A stretch of DNA of 64,000 bases, from positions 248,001-312,000 of the forward strand of contig JACJYO010000006.1 of assembly GCA_020636075.1 (NCBI GenBank). The letters are read 5' to 3'. The translations under genes were made by a program, and so were the position numbers. Source of the DNA: Lewinellaceae bacterium (GTDB taxonomy: Bacteria; Bacteroidota; Bacteroidia; Chitinophagales; Saprospiraceae). Of this stretch, positions 33,382 through 43,400 are shown piece by piece (the stretch's first letter is position 1; every line of letters begins with the position of its first letter). The notes beneath the pieces are model-generated. The model ran no database searches. It was not told where the DNA came from and was given only the letters and a program-made list of their open reading frames with translations.

Positions 33382-34902
33382 ATGCAGGAAATCAAAGAAT
33401 TAATCCTGTTGTTGCATCAGCATACCCGCCCTGTGCTGCAACATCATCCCCTGGATTTCAAACCCGGGCCCGGACTCGCTCCTTTGTACGATGGTATTTC
33501 CCAGGGGTTGTTTACATCCGATTCCGAAGCTGTGGCCAAACTTTTTCCGGGTGCAATGCCCGATCATCCGGCGTATATTGATTTAAAGAAAACGCTTCGG
33601 ACAGCATTGCTGGATTGGATTACGAACTTCAATGCCCGGCTGCTGGAATCCAACGACCTCGAATATGTTTACCGGGAGTGTAACAAGCAATGGCTGGTTA
33701 TTTGTTGTTTTTCCGGTGAAAATGCCCATAATCTGGTGCTGCCGTTAACCCACCAATTGCTGGAAGTCGCTGAAAAGTTTGAGTTTACCCGCATGAGTAT
33801 CGACATGTATGCACTGCTTTGCATCCAGTTTTGCCTGGGTAACCATCGCGATGTAACCCAGTGTAATGTTGCGACGCAAAAACATACCTATTACCAACAA
33901 CTCCTGGAGGCCGAACACACCGCGGAAGAGCAATACATCAATCTCAATACACTGGCCGCCAATTATAAAATTTCCAGAAAAAAGATCAACCAATTGGCAA
34001 AAACAGCCCATGCCAGGCTGAAGAAGGCCATGCGCAAATACAAGTCGTACAAACTGACCTTGTACGGTAATTTACTGGGGTTGCTGCAACATATGAGTGC
34101 CGGGGAGGCGCGGAAGGTTTTACAGATTTGCAGCAAAACGATCCGGCTTTTTGAACAGAAGCCGTACAATGCCGGCCTGCCGCTCCAGGTATTTTACTAC
34201 ATGCAGTTGGTCGCCAATATTGAATTGGGCCGGTTGGCTGCCGGTCTGAAAGCGCTGGCAAATTGTGTCCGGTACGTCGAACCGGGCTCCTTCAACTGGT
34301 TTAAGTTTCAGGAATTGGCGTTTATCCTGCTGATGCATACCCAGCGCTACGACAAGGCCTTTGCCCTGCTTCAGGAAGTCGCCCGGCATCCGCAATTGGC
34401 CGCACTCCCGGATTATGCCCGGCAGAGCTGGCAGCTGTACCGGCAGTATTTACAGGCCTTGCAGCACCTGGGGGCGCCAATGGCTGGTGCGGATTTTGCC
34501 GGAATGCCTCCCTTGCAAACCTTTCAAAACCCTTCCGGAAAAGTGGTGGGATTGCAGTGCGCACAACTTGTTCTTGATTGGCTGACGCATTTGCAACGCG
34601 GCGATTTTGATGCGTTGAGGCTGTTGTCCGGACAACTGGCCCGGTTTGCTGCAGACCACCTTAAATCCCCGGTTGCTAAACGCAGTTATTTCTTCCTGAA
34701 GTTACTGGAGGAGGCTTCCAACCCGGACGCTACTCCTGTAAATTCCCGGAAATACCTGGCCAGGTTAGCACAAATACCGGTTCAGGTGGCAAATCAAACG
34801 TTGGAAATGGAAGTAGTCCGGTATGAACATCTGTGGAAAATAATTCAAAAAGTACTGCAAAACCCGGAATCCGTCAAGCGAAACCGGGCGTCCGGTGCGT
34901 AA
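33382..34902 (+). CDS. TPR-like all-helical protein, paralog 4 of 4
   Basis: This 506-residue member of the helical family opens cassette two. The start MQEIKELILLLHQH and LYDGISQGLFTSDSEAVAKLFPG match paralog 3. SFNWFKFQELAFILLMHTQRYDKA (F304) and the ending ANQTLEMEVVRYEHLWKI are conserved in pattern. It is the most divergent copy. The segment that reads FxNExPxFSKDxxGMNI in the other three is replaced by unrelated residues (AGADFAGMPPLQTFQNPSGK), and IIPYEDLW is changed to VVRYEHLW. It is divergent from the hybrid kinase gene with 216 bases between the two start codons, so the two may share a control region. Codon use is like its relatives. Confidence 0.76.
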   Translation: MQEIKELILLLHQHTRPVLQHHPLDFKPGPGLAPLYDGISQGLFTSDSEAVAKLFPGAMPDHPAYIDLKKTLRTALLDWITNFNARLLESNDLEYVYRECNKQWLVICCFSGENAHNLVLPLTHQLLEVAEKFEFTRMSIDMYALLCIQFCLGNHRDVTQCNVATQKHTYYQQLLEAEHTAEEQYINLNTLAANYKISRKKINQLAKTAHARLKKAMRKYKSYKLTLYGNLLGLLQHMSAGEARKVLQICSKTIRLFEQKPYNAGLPLQVFYYMQLVANIELGRLAAGLKALANCVRYVEPGSFNWFKFQELAFILLMHTQRYDKAFALLQEVARHPQLAALPDYARQSWQLYRQYLQALQHLGAPMAGADFAGMPPLQTFQNPSGKVVGLQCAQLVLDWLTHLQRGDFDALRLLSGQLARFAADHLKSPVAKRSYFFLKLLEEASNPDATPVNSRKYLARLAQIPVQVANQTLEMEVVRYEHLWKIIQKVLQNPESVKRNRASGA

Positions 34903-35000
34903 CATATCTGAAGTAATCTGTGCAGCAGGAACATTGGTTTTCAGTCGCTTATCGCTGTTGTTTGATGAATACCCGAAAATTTACCGGGTAACAATTAGTG

Positions 35001-35008
35001 TATTTTTG
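35001..35008 (+). promoter_or_regulatory. Possible promoter of a short transcript with a peptide ORF
   Basis: TATTTTTG fits TAnnTTTG. With the terminator at 35234-35269 it would define an RNA of about 255 bases carrying the 28-codon ORF at 35081. No TTG at the usual spacing is seen. Confidence 0.35.
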
Positions 35009-35080
35009 TTATGTGTAAGATTCAGGTAATCCGTTAGGTTTGAGGTTGATTGTTTTTTTAATTTAATATCGTGCCTGCTC

Positions 35081-35167
35081 ATGAAACGTTTTTACTCGCC
35101 CTTCTGCTTTTGGACGAATTCTGCGGTGTTCTTCAACATGGTTATTGTGGATACTACGGTTGTTTAA
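35081..35167 (+). CDS. Putative 28-residue peptide ORF
   Basis: This short ORF codes for MKRFYSPFCFW plus 17 residues ending NMVIVDTTVV. Its last residues match those of the ORF at 36556 (TIIVDTTMV). The shared I-V-D-T-T codons differ at several third positions, which suggests selection on the peptide rather than recent DNA copying. It lies in a small predicted transcript between promoter 35001 and terminator 35234, about 180 bases after helical paralog 4. There is no known family and the role is unknown. Confidence 0.4.
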   Translation: MKRFYSPFCFWTNSAVFFNMVIVDTTVV

Positions 35168-35233
35168 GTATTGTTTCCATCCTGTGTTGGCCATCTGATT
35201 TGCCAAAAGTGTAAGACATCTGAAAAGGGTTGA

Positions 35234-35269
35234 AAGAGCCTTGCCGGTTTCGGTGAGGCTCTTTTTTTT
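35234..35269 (+). terminator. Intrinsic terminator after the 28-codon ORF
   Basis: AAGAGCCT (35234-35241) pairs with AGGCTCTT (35256-35263), with extra G-C potential in the loop, and leads into eight Ts (35262-35269). It lies at the left border of the compound repeat. Confidence 0.8.
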
Positions 35270-35270
35270 G

Positions 35271-35632
35271 GGTATTCCCTGCCGTAGCGCATTTCCCTGT
35301 GTAGCGTATTTCCCTGCGTAGCGTATTTCCCTTCGTAGCGTATTTCCCCTCGTAGAGTATTTCGCGCAGAGTTGCGCAGAGTTTCTCGCAGAGTACACAG
35401 AGTTTTTTCCTTTGCGCGAATGCTAACGCTGCGCAACTCTGCGGAAAACTCTGTGTACTCTGCGAGAAATACTCTACGGCGAGAAATGCTCTACGGCGAG
35501 AAATACTCTACGGCGAGAAATACTCTACGGCGAGAAATGCTCTACGGCGAGAAATACTCTACGGCGAGAAATGCTCTACGGCGAGAAATACTCTACGAAG
35601 GGAAATACACTACAGCGGGAAATAAAAAAATC
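35271..35632. repeat. Compound minisatellite-hairpin element, left copy
   Basis: The left array has about five 17-bp units of the type TATTTCCCTGCGTAGCG (35273-35357). The right array has nine 17-bp units of the type GAGAAATACTCTACGGC (35464-35616) and is the inverse of the left array. Between them is a perfect 25-bp inverted repeat (35382-35406 with 35445-35469) around a 38-base loop. The whole element is therefore one large inverted structure. An 84-base core (35387-35470) recurs without change at 36133-36216. No spacers separate the units, so it is not a CRISPR array. Confidence 0.9.
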
Positions 35633-35669
35633 AGAAATTTATTCCCACCGATAACCAATCGATATAGCC

Positions 35670-36047
35670 ATGACAGAAAACGAAATCACCGAAAAAATAC
35701 TCACGTGTGCGTTCAGAGTCCATACTACACTTGGTCCGGGCCTCCTGGAAAATGCCTATGAAGCTTGCCTTGAACATGAGCTGCATAAATCCAACCTACC
35801 ATTAACGCGCCAACAAGCCTTGCCACTGGTTTACGAGACTGTAAAATTAGAAACAGGCTACAGGCTCGATTTATTCGTAGCGGAGAAAGTAATCGTCGAA
35901 ATCAAGGCCGTAGAAGAGCTGAACCAACTCCACATGGCACAGCTGCTCACCTACCTGCGATTAACCGGTTGCAAAGTCGGTTTGCTTTTAAATTTTAATA
36001 CAGTATCGCTAAAGCAAGGGATTAAACGATTGGTGAACAATTATTGA
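35670..36047 (+). CDS. GxxExxY protein, PD-(D/E)XK nuclease-like
   Basis: This 125-residue protein matches the GxxExxY family by its defining motif G24-LL-E27-NA-Y30. It has a PD-(D/E)XK-type core, D67 (GYRLDLFV) followed by E77-I-K79 (VIVEIKAV), and a following QLLTYLRL helix. The fold suggests an endonuclease or a nuclease-derived DNA-binding protein; the catalytic residues appear intact. No biological role has been firmly assigned to the family as far as I know. The gene lies tightly between two copies of a compound hairpin repeat (about 40 bases on the left, under 10 on the right), which interrupts cassette two. It was probably brought in together with the repeats. Confidence 0.85.
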   Translation: MTENEITEKILTCAFRVHTTLGPGLLENAYEACLEHELHKSNLPLTRQQALPLVYETVKLETGYRLDLFVAEKVIVEIKAVEELNQLHMAQLLTYLRLTGCKVGLLLNFNTVSLKQGIKRLVNNY

Positions 36048-36053
36048 ACTTGG

Positions 36054-36322
36054 TTTTCTCTTCGTAGCGCATTTTCCTGCGTAGCGCATTTCCCTGCGTA
36101 GAGTATTTCGCGCAGAGTTGCGCAGCGTTTTCCGCAGAGTACACAGAGTTTTTTCCTTTGCGCGAATGCTAACGCTGCGCAACTCTGCGGAAAACTCTGT
36201 GTACTCTGCGAGAAATGCTCTACGGCGAGAAATGCTCTACGGCGAGAAATGCTCTACGGCGAGAAATACTCTACGCAGGGAAATGCGCTACGAAGGAAAA
36301 TGCTCTAAGCAGGGAAACACGC
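36054..36322. repeat. Compound minisatellite-hairpin element, right copy
   Basis: This has the same layout as the copy at 35271. A short left array (units at 36070-36086 and 36087-36103 plus a partial) is followed by the hairpin core, then six 17-bp right-array units (36210-36311) and a partial unit. The 84 bases at 36133-36216 are identical to 35387-35470. A 20-bp inverted repeat (CGCAGAGTACACAGAGTTTT and complement) forms the stem. In this copy GCAGAGTTGCGCAGCGTT (36113-36130) can also pair with the loop at 36170-36187, so two folds compete. It is in the same orientation as the left copy. From 36323 to 36555 I see no gene. Confidence 0.9.
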
Positions 36323-36555
36323 ACCCCACAAAACACCCAAACCCGCAAAGCCAAGTAACAATCCGCAAAAAAAAGAAGATTGATAAGTCGCTGAAAATCA
36401 GAAATCTAAAAAACTGCATGAACAGCGCCTCGGCTTAGTTTCCGCGTAACAAACCCGTGACAACCGTTTGTGGTACCCACCTGAATGCGGCGGACATTTG
36501 GAATACAATTCAAAACGTATTTCAATTTTTTAATCTGCAAATCCGCCAGTACATC

Positions 36556-36645
36556 ATGAAAAGTTCAGTTGAATCCCGCTTGCTGTTGGGCACCGGAGCC
36601 CTGTACCAATTGGTAACCATCATTGTCGATACCACAATGGTTTAA
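36556..36645 (+). CDS. Putative 29-residue peptide ORF
   Basis: This ORF has 29 codons, MKSSVESRLLLGTGALYQ and then LVTIIVDTTMV. The ending matches the ORF at 35081 in six of the last nine residues, with different third codon positions. It stops 23 bases before the NCxGxGIC gene at 36669 and may be translated from the same message. The frame is open further upstream, but this ATG gives a length like its relatives. Confidence 0.4.
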   Translation: MKSSVESRLLLGTGALYQLVTIIVDTTMV

Positions 36646-36668
36646 CCCGCTCCCGGAACTACTTCAGC

Positions 36669-37079
36669 ATGCTACGTCACGATCCAAACCCGGAGCAAGC
36701 GATTCTGCTTGCCAACACTTCCGTACGCGAAGTGGAAATGGAGGTTGTGTTTGGTACTCCCAGCAAAAATTGCGCAGGTGCCGGCATTTGCCTCATTTCC
36801 AGCCGCTTTCCAGACAAGTATAAAATTCCATGCCCGCACGCACCGGCAATCATTCATTTTTTGCCTGGCGGGGAACTGGTGTTTCGGTTTCGAAAAACCA
36901 GGATCACCACGCCTGCCCTGCGCGCCTATTTCAAGTCCAGTGATTTCCTGGTTGATGAAGCCTTCGATCTGCCAAAACGGCTGATACAACGGTGGCAACT
37001 GCCTAAAACGCAGGTGCCGGCCGGCTGCTACCTGTTGGAGGAATATTCTCAGGAATGGCGACTCTATTTCCCACTTTGA
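36669..37079 (+). CDS. Small NCxGxGIC protein, copy 2
   Basis: This 136-residue relative of the protein at 20542 has VVFGTPSKNCAGAGICLIS (N34, C35, C41), then KIPCPHAPAIIHFLPGGELVFRF aligned with the ISCPNVPTLVSFTKAGKIRFEF of copy 1, and a final GCYLLEEYSQEWRLYFPL strand. Both copies keep the Cys-x5-Cys pair and the downstream Cys-Pro. Overall identity is otherwise low, so the conserved residues probably matter for structure or ligand binding. It precedes the 6,937-residue adhesin, as copy 1 precedes the 1,663-residue adhesin. Confidence 0.72.
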   Translation: MLRHDPNPEQAILLANTSVREVEMEVVFGTPSKNCAGAGICLISSRFPDKYKIPCPHAPAIIHFLPGGELVFRFRKTRITTPALRAYFKSSDFLVDEAFDLPKRLIQRWQLPKTQVPAGCYLLEEYSQEWRLYFPL

Positions 37080-37101
37080 CCACAGCGAAAAACCAACCAT
37101 T

Positions 37102-37377
37102 ATGCAAATTGATTTTAGCCTTTCCGAACAAACAACGCAGCCTAACCTGGACCCTGTCGCAGCGGCCCGCGTATTCGTTTTAAGCCTGGCCGGTACATTC
37201 CCGTGCTGGCTTTCCCGGTTTTGGTGCTTCGAACCAAAACGGCAAGAAAGGCTAACGCCTATTCCTGTGGCCCAAAACCATCGACCCGGTACCCTGCAAA
37301 ACAGCAACATCCTGCCGGGAGTCAACGCATGGTTTATAGCCTACTCCCAAGGCAATATCCGCGAGGGACCCGACTAA
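37102..37377 (+). CDS. Possible 91-residue ORF after the second NCxGxGIC gene
   Basis: An open frame of 91 codons begins 22 bases after the stop at 37079 (MQIDFSLSEQTTQPN). It contains one hydrophobic stretch (ARVFVLSLAGTFPCWLS) but no recognisable domain. Part of it overlaps a DNA hairpin (CGGTTTTGGT at 37219-37228 against ACCAAAACGG at 37236-37245). It could be a small accessory gene of the cassette or untranslated leader; no related frame precedes adhesin 1. Confidence 0.3.
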   Translation: MQIDFSLSEQTTQPNLDPVAAARVFVLSLAGTFPCWLSRFWCFEPKRQERLTPIPVAQNHRPGTLQNSNILPGVNAWFIAYSQGNIREGPD

Positions 37378-37482
37378 GGGGAAAAGAACTGTCATGAGAT
37401 TGACAAGTCAATTCGCGCTTCATTTTTTTCAATCTGTATTCAAGAATACTTCAAGGACTTTATCCATATCAATTTTCTCCTC

Positions 37483-40400
37483 ATGAAAAGTTTTATTACT
37501 TCAACTATACTGCCGGCCGGCTTGCTGCCTTCCGCCAGTATGCCCCGAAAGCTATATCTGGCTCTGGGGCTTTGCCTGTTTTCCGCCGCGGCGCTTTTTG
37601 GCCAGTCTGGCATTGTTTTTCGCGATTTTAATGGCGACGGGATAAAAACTGGAGCAGAACCCGGCGTAGAGGGCATAATCGTCCGGCTTTACGGGAACGC
37701 CCCCCTGCCGGCAAAAGATATTTTTATTGGTGAAACAGTTACCAGTTCCAACGGTACCTACGATTTTTCCGTTTTAGCATCCAGTGGTCGCGCTGCCAAT
37801 CCGGGAGAGCAACTTCGGGTGGAATTTTCCATTCCACCCGCGTTCAAATGTTCTCTGGCAGATAATGTTGACTTTGAAGGGTTGAACGGCTTGGTACATG
37901 GAACCAGCGTGCAATTTATTTCCGGGCAACAGTCTGGGGTGAATTTTGCGATCAACTACCCGGGCCAGTGGGTGGCCAACAACAACCCCGATGTATTTGT
38001 ACCCTGTTATCTTTTTGGTGATGCCGCCGGCGCTAACGTAGGTTCCGGCCCGTCTTTGATCAAATATAAATTTTTGGATAATGGCATTCCGGCCTCGCAT
38101 AGTTCCGGACAGCCCGGGGTACCCGACCCATCGTTGCTGGCTACAATTGGCGAGGTGGGCTCTTTGTATGGTGTTGCTTTTTCACGGCAAGCACAGAAAA
38201 TATTTACTTCGGCCGTATTGCGCCGGCACTGCGACCTGGGCCCCCTGGGCTCCGGTGGTATTTACCTGGTTGACCCCTACACCGCCAGTCCGTCTAAGAC
38301 TACCAACTTTCTGAATCTCGATGCGATCGGAATTTGGACACAGAACAACGGTGGCTCATACCCGGCGAACCCCGGCAACAATACCAGCCCGGTTAGCGGC
38401 TACATTGGTACTACTGCCGAACGCGGGCTTCCGCCGAACAAGTTTACACCCAGCACCGACTATGCTGCCGGTGATCAGGTGGGAAAGGTTTCCATTGGTG
38501 ATATCGACCTGTCCGACGACGGCCGGTATTTATACATTGTCAACTTGTATGACCGGCGGGTTTACGAGATCGATCTCGTCGATCCGCGCAATCCACAAGC
38601 GCCAACCATTGCCGACGTGCCCTCCCGGGTACGCAGCTGGCCGGTGCCCGACCCGGCCACTACCTCCCAGGAAGGCGAAGAACGCCCCTGGGGTTTGAAA
38701 TTTTACCGCGGCAAATTGTACGTTGGCCTCGTATTGTCTGGCCAGGATATTTTGGGCAATGTTGTCAGTCCGGTTACCGGCAGCGGCAACAGCCAGATTG
38801 GTCAGGCATTGCGCGGTTATGTGTATGAGTTCGACCCGGCGCTTATAACCTGGACAAAACGCCTGGATTTTAGTTTTAACTACGGGCGTGAACGACCATG
38901 GATACCCTGGGGCTATCGTTCCGGCCAGCCCAGCCGGTATTTCTCCGGAAATGAACGGGAGGTGGCTGAACCAATTATTGCCGATATTGAATTTGATGAT
39001 CAGGGAAATATGCTGATTGGTGTATTGGACCGTAAAGGGCACCAATATGCCATTAATAACAATATGTATAACGGCAATTTCCTGCAATATGAATACGCAT
39101 CCGCTGGAGAATTGCTTCGGGCCAATGCCACGGAGACAATCGACGGATGCGTTTATAATATTGTAACCCGGCCAGGTACGACGGATTATTATGATGATAA
39201 CCTTGTTCACCCGGAATCCGTGCAAGGGCCTTTGGCTGTTTTGCCAGGCGGTGGCGACGCCCTGGCAGTCTGGCTTGACCCGATTGCGATCCGTTCCGGC
39301 GGTACGATTCGTCTGAACAATAACACCGGCCAGCAAGTACCTAATTCAGCCTATGAGGTATTCGACGACCGGTTTACCGTGAACAACCCCGGCGCCGCAC
39401 CCAGTAAGGCAAATGGCCTTGGTGATGTCGAACTGAGCGGTGACCCTGCGCCGATCGAAATCGGGAACCGTGTTTGGGCCGACTTAGACCGCGACGGTAT
39501 CCAGGATAGCGGTGAACCGGGTATCAACGGCGTGGAAGTACAACTAAAATCCGCCGGCGGTTTCTTGCTGGCCACCACGACCACTACCGGCGACGGAAAC
39601 TACTTTTTTAACCATACCAATGTCACCGACGGTGACCCCAGTACGCCCGGTAACCAGCCCGGGCCACAGCCGTTTACAGACTATAAAATCTGTATTCCGG
39701 CGTCGCAATTTGCTCCTGGCGAACCGTTGTCACGGACTACGTTGACCCTGACGGATGAAGCCGGAAACGGCCTTGCCGATTTCAGCGACAACGATGGCGT
39801 TCTGCTGCCAAACGGTGATGTGCAGATCATGCTTTCCACCGCCGGAACAGGCGACAACCTCCAATATTTTGATTTTGGGATTGTGCCTGCCGATTGGGGT
39901 GATCTGCCCGATAGCTACGGAACAGCAGATGTTTCCAATGGCCCCTCGCACCAGGTCTCTCTGAACCTGTTCATCGGCTCTTGTGTGGATACGGAAACCG
40001 ACGGCCAGCCCTCCGGTTCCGCCAACGCTGACGATACAAACCAAAATGGAACCCTGCCGCTCAATGCTTATCCTTGCGACGATGAAGACGGTCCGACCTT
40101 TCCGACATTGTTGGCCGGGCAGCCGGCTGTCATTCCGGTCAAGGTGTACAATCAAAGCGGTCAACCGGCCAATTTGAGTGTTTTCATCGACTGGAATAAA
40201 GACTTTTCCTTCGGCCCGGGTGAAACGTACAACCTGCTTGTACTAAACGGTACAACCGGAACGGTTAACCTGAATGTAACAGTTCCAAATGATGCCGTAT
40301 TAAATATGGGCCTGGGTGCCCGTTTCCGGCTAAGCACCGATCCGGCTGCCGCTTCTCCATACGGACCTGCTTCTGATGGGGAAATTGAAGATTATTTGGT

Positions 40401-43400
40401 AATCGTGCGTTCGTACGACCGCGGTGACCTTCCTGACAATGATCTTGCCGATTCCTATCCGACAAATACAACGGATGGCGGCGAAGGCATAGGGCCGGTA
40501 CACCAGATTGTGGATGGTTTGAAAATCGGCGCCGGTGTTGACGGGGAGTTGGACGGCCAACCCTCGGCAAATGCTGATGGTGACGATTCCAACGGCTTCC
40601 TGGCTGATGATGAAGACGGTGTTTTGCTGCCGATGTTCATTTTGAACAATCCCACCGATGTTACGGTAAATTATATGAATATGACTGGCGGTGGTGCCAA
40701 ACTTACCCTGTTTATCGACTGGAATGGCAATGGTAATCTCGCTGATGTCGGTGAAATGTACAGTACAACTGTGGCAAACCTTTCCACAAGTCATGTCTTC
40801 ACGGTTACACCGCCGCTGAACTCCGCCTTGAATGTGAAAATCGGCGTGCGGGTGCGCCTGAGCACCAATGCAACCGCCTCCATGAGCCCCACACTGCCGG
40901 CTCCGGATGGCGAAGTGGAAGATTACCTGGCCGAGGTTTCTGCTTTTGACTGGGGAGACCTGCCCGACACCGGACCCGGAACTGGCATGGGCAACTATCA
41001 GGTAACGGCAGCCGACAACGGCCCGAACCACCTGGTTGTTCCTGGATTGAAAATTGGCGCTTCTGTGGACTACGAAGCCGACGGTCAGCCCAACGGCACC
41101 GCTACCGGCGATGGCGCCGATGAAAATGGTATAGCCGCCTTCCCGCAGTTCAGCATCGGCCAGTTTGCCGCTGTAGACGTGTCGGTGATGAATATGACTG
41201 GAAAAGCAGCGATTCTGTACGGCTTTTTTGATTGGAACAAAGACGGCGATTTTGACGACGCCAATGAGCAAACCAGTGTAGCCGTACCTAATGGCTACAA
41301 TGGCATCCTGCAATTGAACCCCTACGTACCCATGGGTGCTGTGGTGAACATGCCCCTGGGTGCTCGCTTCCGCCTGAGCACTGACATTGCCGCGGCAGCT
41401 GCTCCGGTTGGCCCGGCCCCGGATGGCGAAGTGGAAGATTACCTGATTACGGTGATCGCCCTCGACTATGGCGATTTGCCCGATTCTGATACCCCTGGTT
41501 CATATCCTACCAACTCCACAGACGGTGGCGAAGGCTCCGGCCCCTGCCACGTGATCGTGGATGGTTTGAAAATTGGCGACAGCGTGGACGGCGACCCCGA
41601 TGGGCAACCGAATGCCACAGCTGCCGGTGACGATATGAACGGCATCGACGATGATAACGGCATTGCCGCTTTCCCGATGTTTATTGCCGGCCAAAATGCA
41701 ACGGTCGGCGTGAACGTCATGAACACCATCGGCAGCACCGCGATTCTGTACGGTTTTATCGACTGGAATAAAGACGGCGATTTCCTGGATGCCAGTGAAA
41801 CGGTGACCGCAACAGTGATCAACAACACCATGGGCGTGGTTAACCTGGATTTTTCTGTACCGGCTAATGCCGTTTTAAATATGGATCTCGGCGCGCGTTT
41901 CCGTATCAGCACCGCAACCAACCTGACGGCTGTCGGACCCAGCTGCGCGCCCAATGGCGAAGTGGAAGATTACCTGATCCGGGTGATGGCCTTCGATTAT
42001 GGCGACCTTCCCGACACCGGCCCCGGAACAGGTACAGGCAACTACCGGACGCTTCTGTCCGACGATGGCCCGAGCCATAAAATTGTTGCCGGCCTGAAAA
42101 TGGGCGCCAGCGTGGACGATGAAACCAACGGCCAACCCAATGCAACGGCCACCGGCGACGGCGCCGACGAAAACGGCGTCGCTGCTTTCCCGCAGTTTGC
42201 CGCAGGCCAACCCGCCGTTATCCAGGTCAATGTGATGAACATGACCGGTGACCAGGCGGTCCTCTACGGCTTTTTCGACTGGAACAAAGACGGCGATTTT
42301 GACGATCCGAACGAAATTACCAGCTTCACCGTGCCCGACGGCACCAACGGCAATGTGCCACTGAACGTAAACGTCCCCGGTGATGTAGTGGTCAATATGC
42401 CGCTCGGCGCCCGCCTGCGCCTGAGCACCGACCCCGTTGCGCCCAGCTCGCCCGAAGGCCCGGCGCCCGATGGTGAGGTGGAAGACTACATGGTGACGGT
42501 GGTGGCCATTGATTATGGCGACCTCGCCGACAACAACGCGCCGGGTTCGTACCCGACCGACGCTACCAACGGCGGCGGTGAAGGCGTAGGTCCCAGCCAC
42601 GTGATCAACCCGAACCTGAAACTCGGCGCCACGGTGGACGGCGAGCCGGGCGGTCAGCCCAGCGCCAATGCCGACGCCGACGATAACAATAAAACACCTG
42701 ACGACGAAGACGGAGTAATCATCCCAATGTTCGTCCTGAATACCCCGGCCGACGTGTCCATCAGCTTTATGAACATGACCGGAGGCCCGGCCAAACTGAC
42801 CCTGTTCATCGACTGGAACGGCAACGGCAACTTCACCGATGCCGGTGAAATGTATTCCACAACGGTGGCTAACCTGGCCACCAACCACGTGTTCAATGTA
42901 ACGCCGCCGGCAGGTTCGGTGCTCAATTCCGACATCGGTGTGCGCGTGCGCCTGAGCACGGATGTGGCCGCTTCCATGAGCCCGACCGGCCCTGCGCCCG
43001 ACGGTGAGGTGGAAGACTATGAAGCCCAGGTGATGGCCTTTGATTTTGGCGATTTGCCGGATAATAATACCCCTGGCTCGTACCCAACGAACCAGAATGA
43101 TGGCGGCGAAGGCGTAGGCCCAAGCCACAAGATCATTGCCGGTTTGAAAATGGGCGGCACCATCGATTCGGAAATCGACGGTCAGCCCAATGCCAATGCT
43201 ACCGGAGACGGCGCAGATGAGGATGGTATTGTTTCCTTCCCGCTTTTTGCTGCCGGCCAACCGGCTGTGGTTAATGTGTATGTGATGAACATGACCGGCG
43301 ACCAGGCTGTGCTTTACGGCTTTTTCGACTGGAACAAAGACGGTGATTTTGAAGACGCCAATGAATCAACCAGCTTTACCGTGCCCGACGGCACCAACAA

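Noticed and set aside
35464..35616. Possible CRISPR array (regular short repeats)
   Set aside because: The 17-bp units abut with no spacers, the flanking array is its inverse, and no cas genes are present.
35372..35761. Plus-strand frame of 129 codons through the repeat array
   Set aside because: The 17-bp unit, when read through, gives a low-complexity MLYGEKYSTARN-type repeat; it arises from the minisatellite and runs into the GxxExxY gene in another frame.
36118..36438. Plus-strand frame of 106 codons in the right repeat copy
   Set aside because: It has the same repeat-derived translation as the left copy, without independent support.
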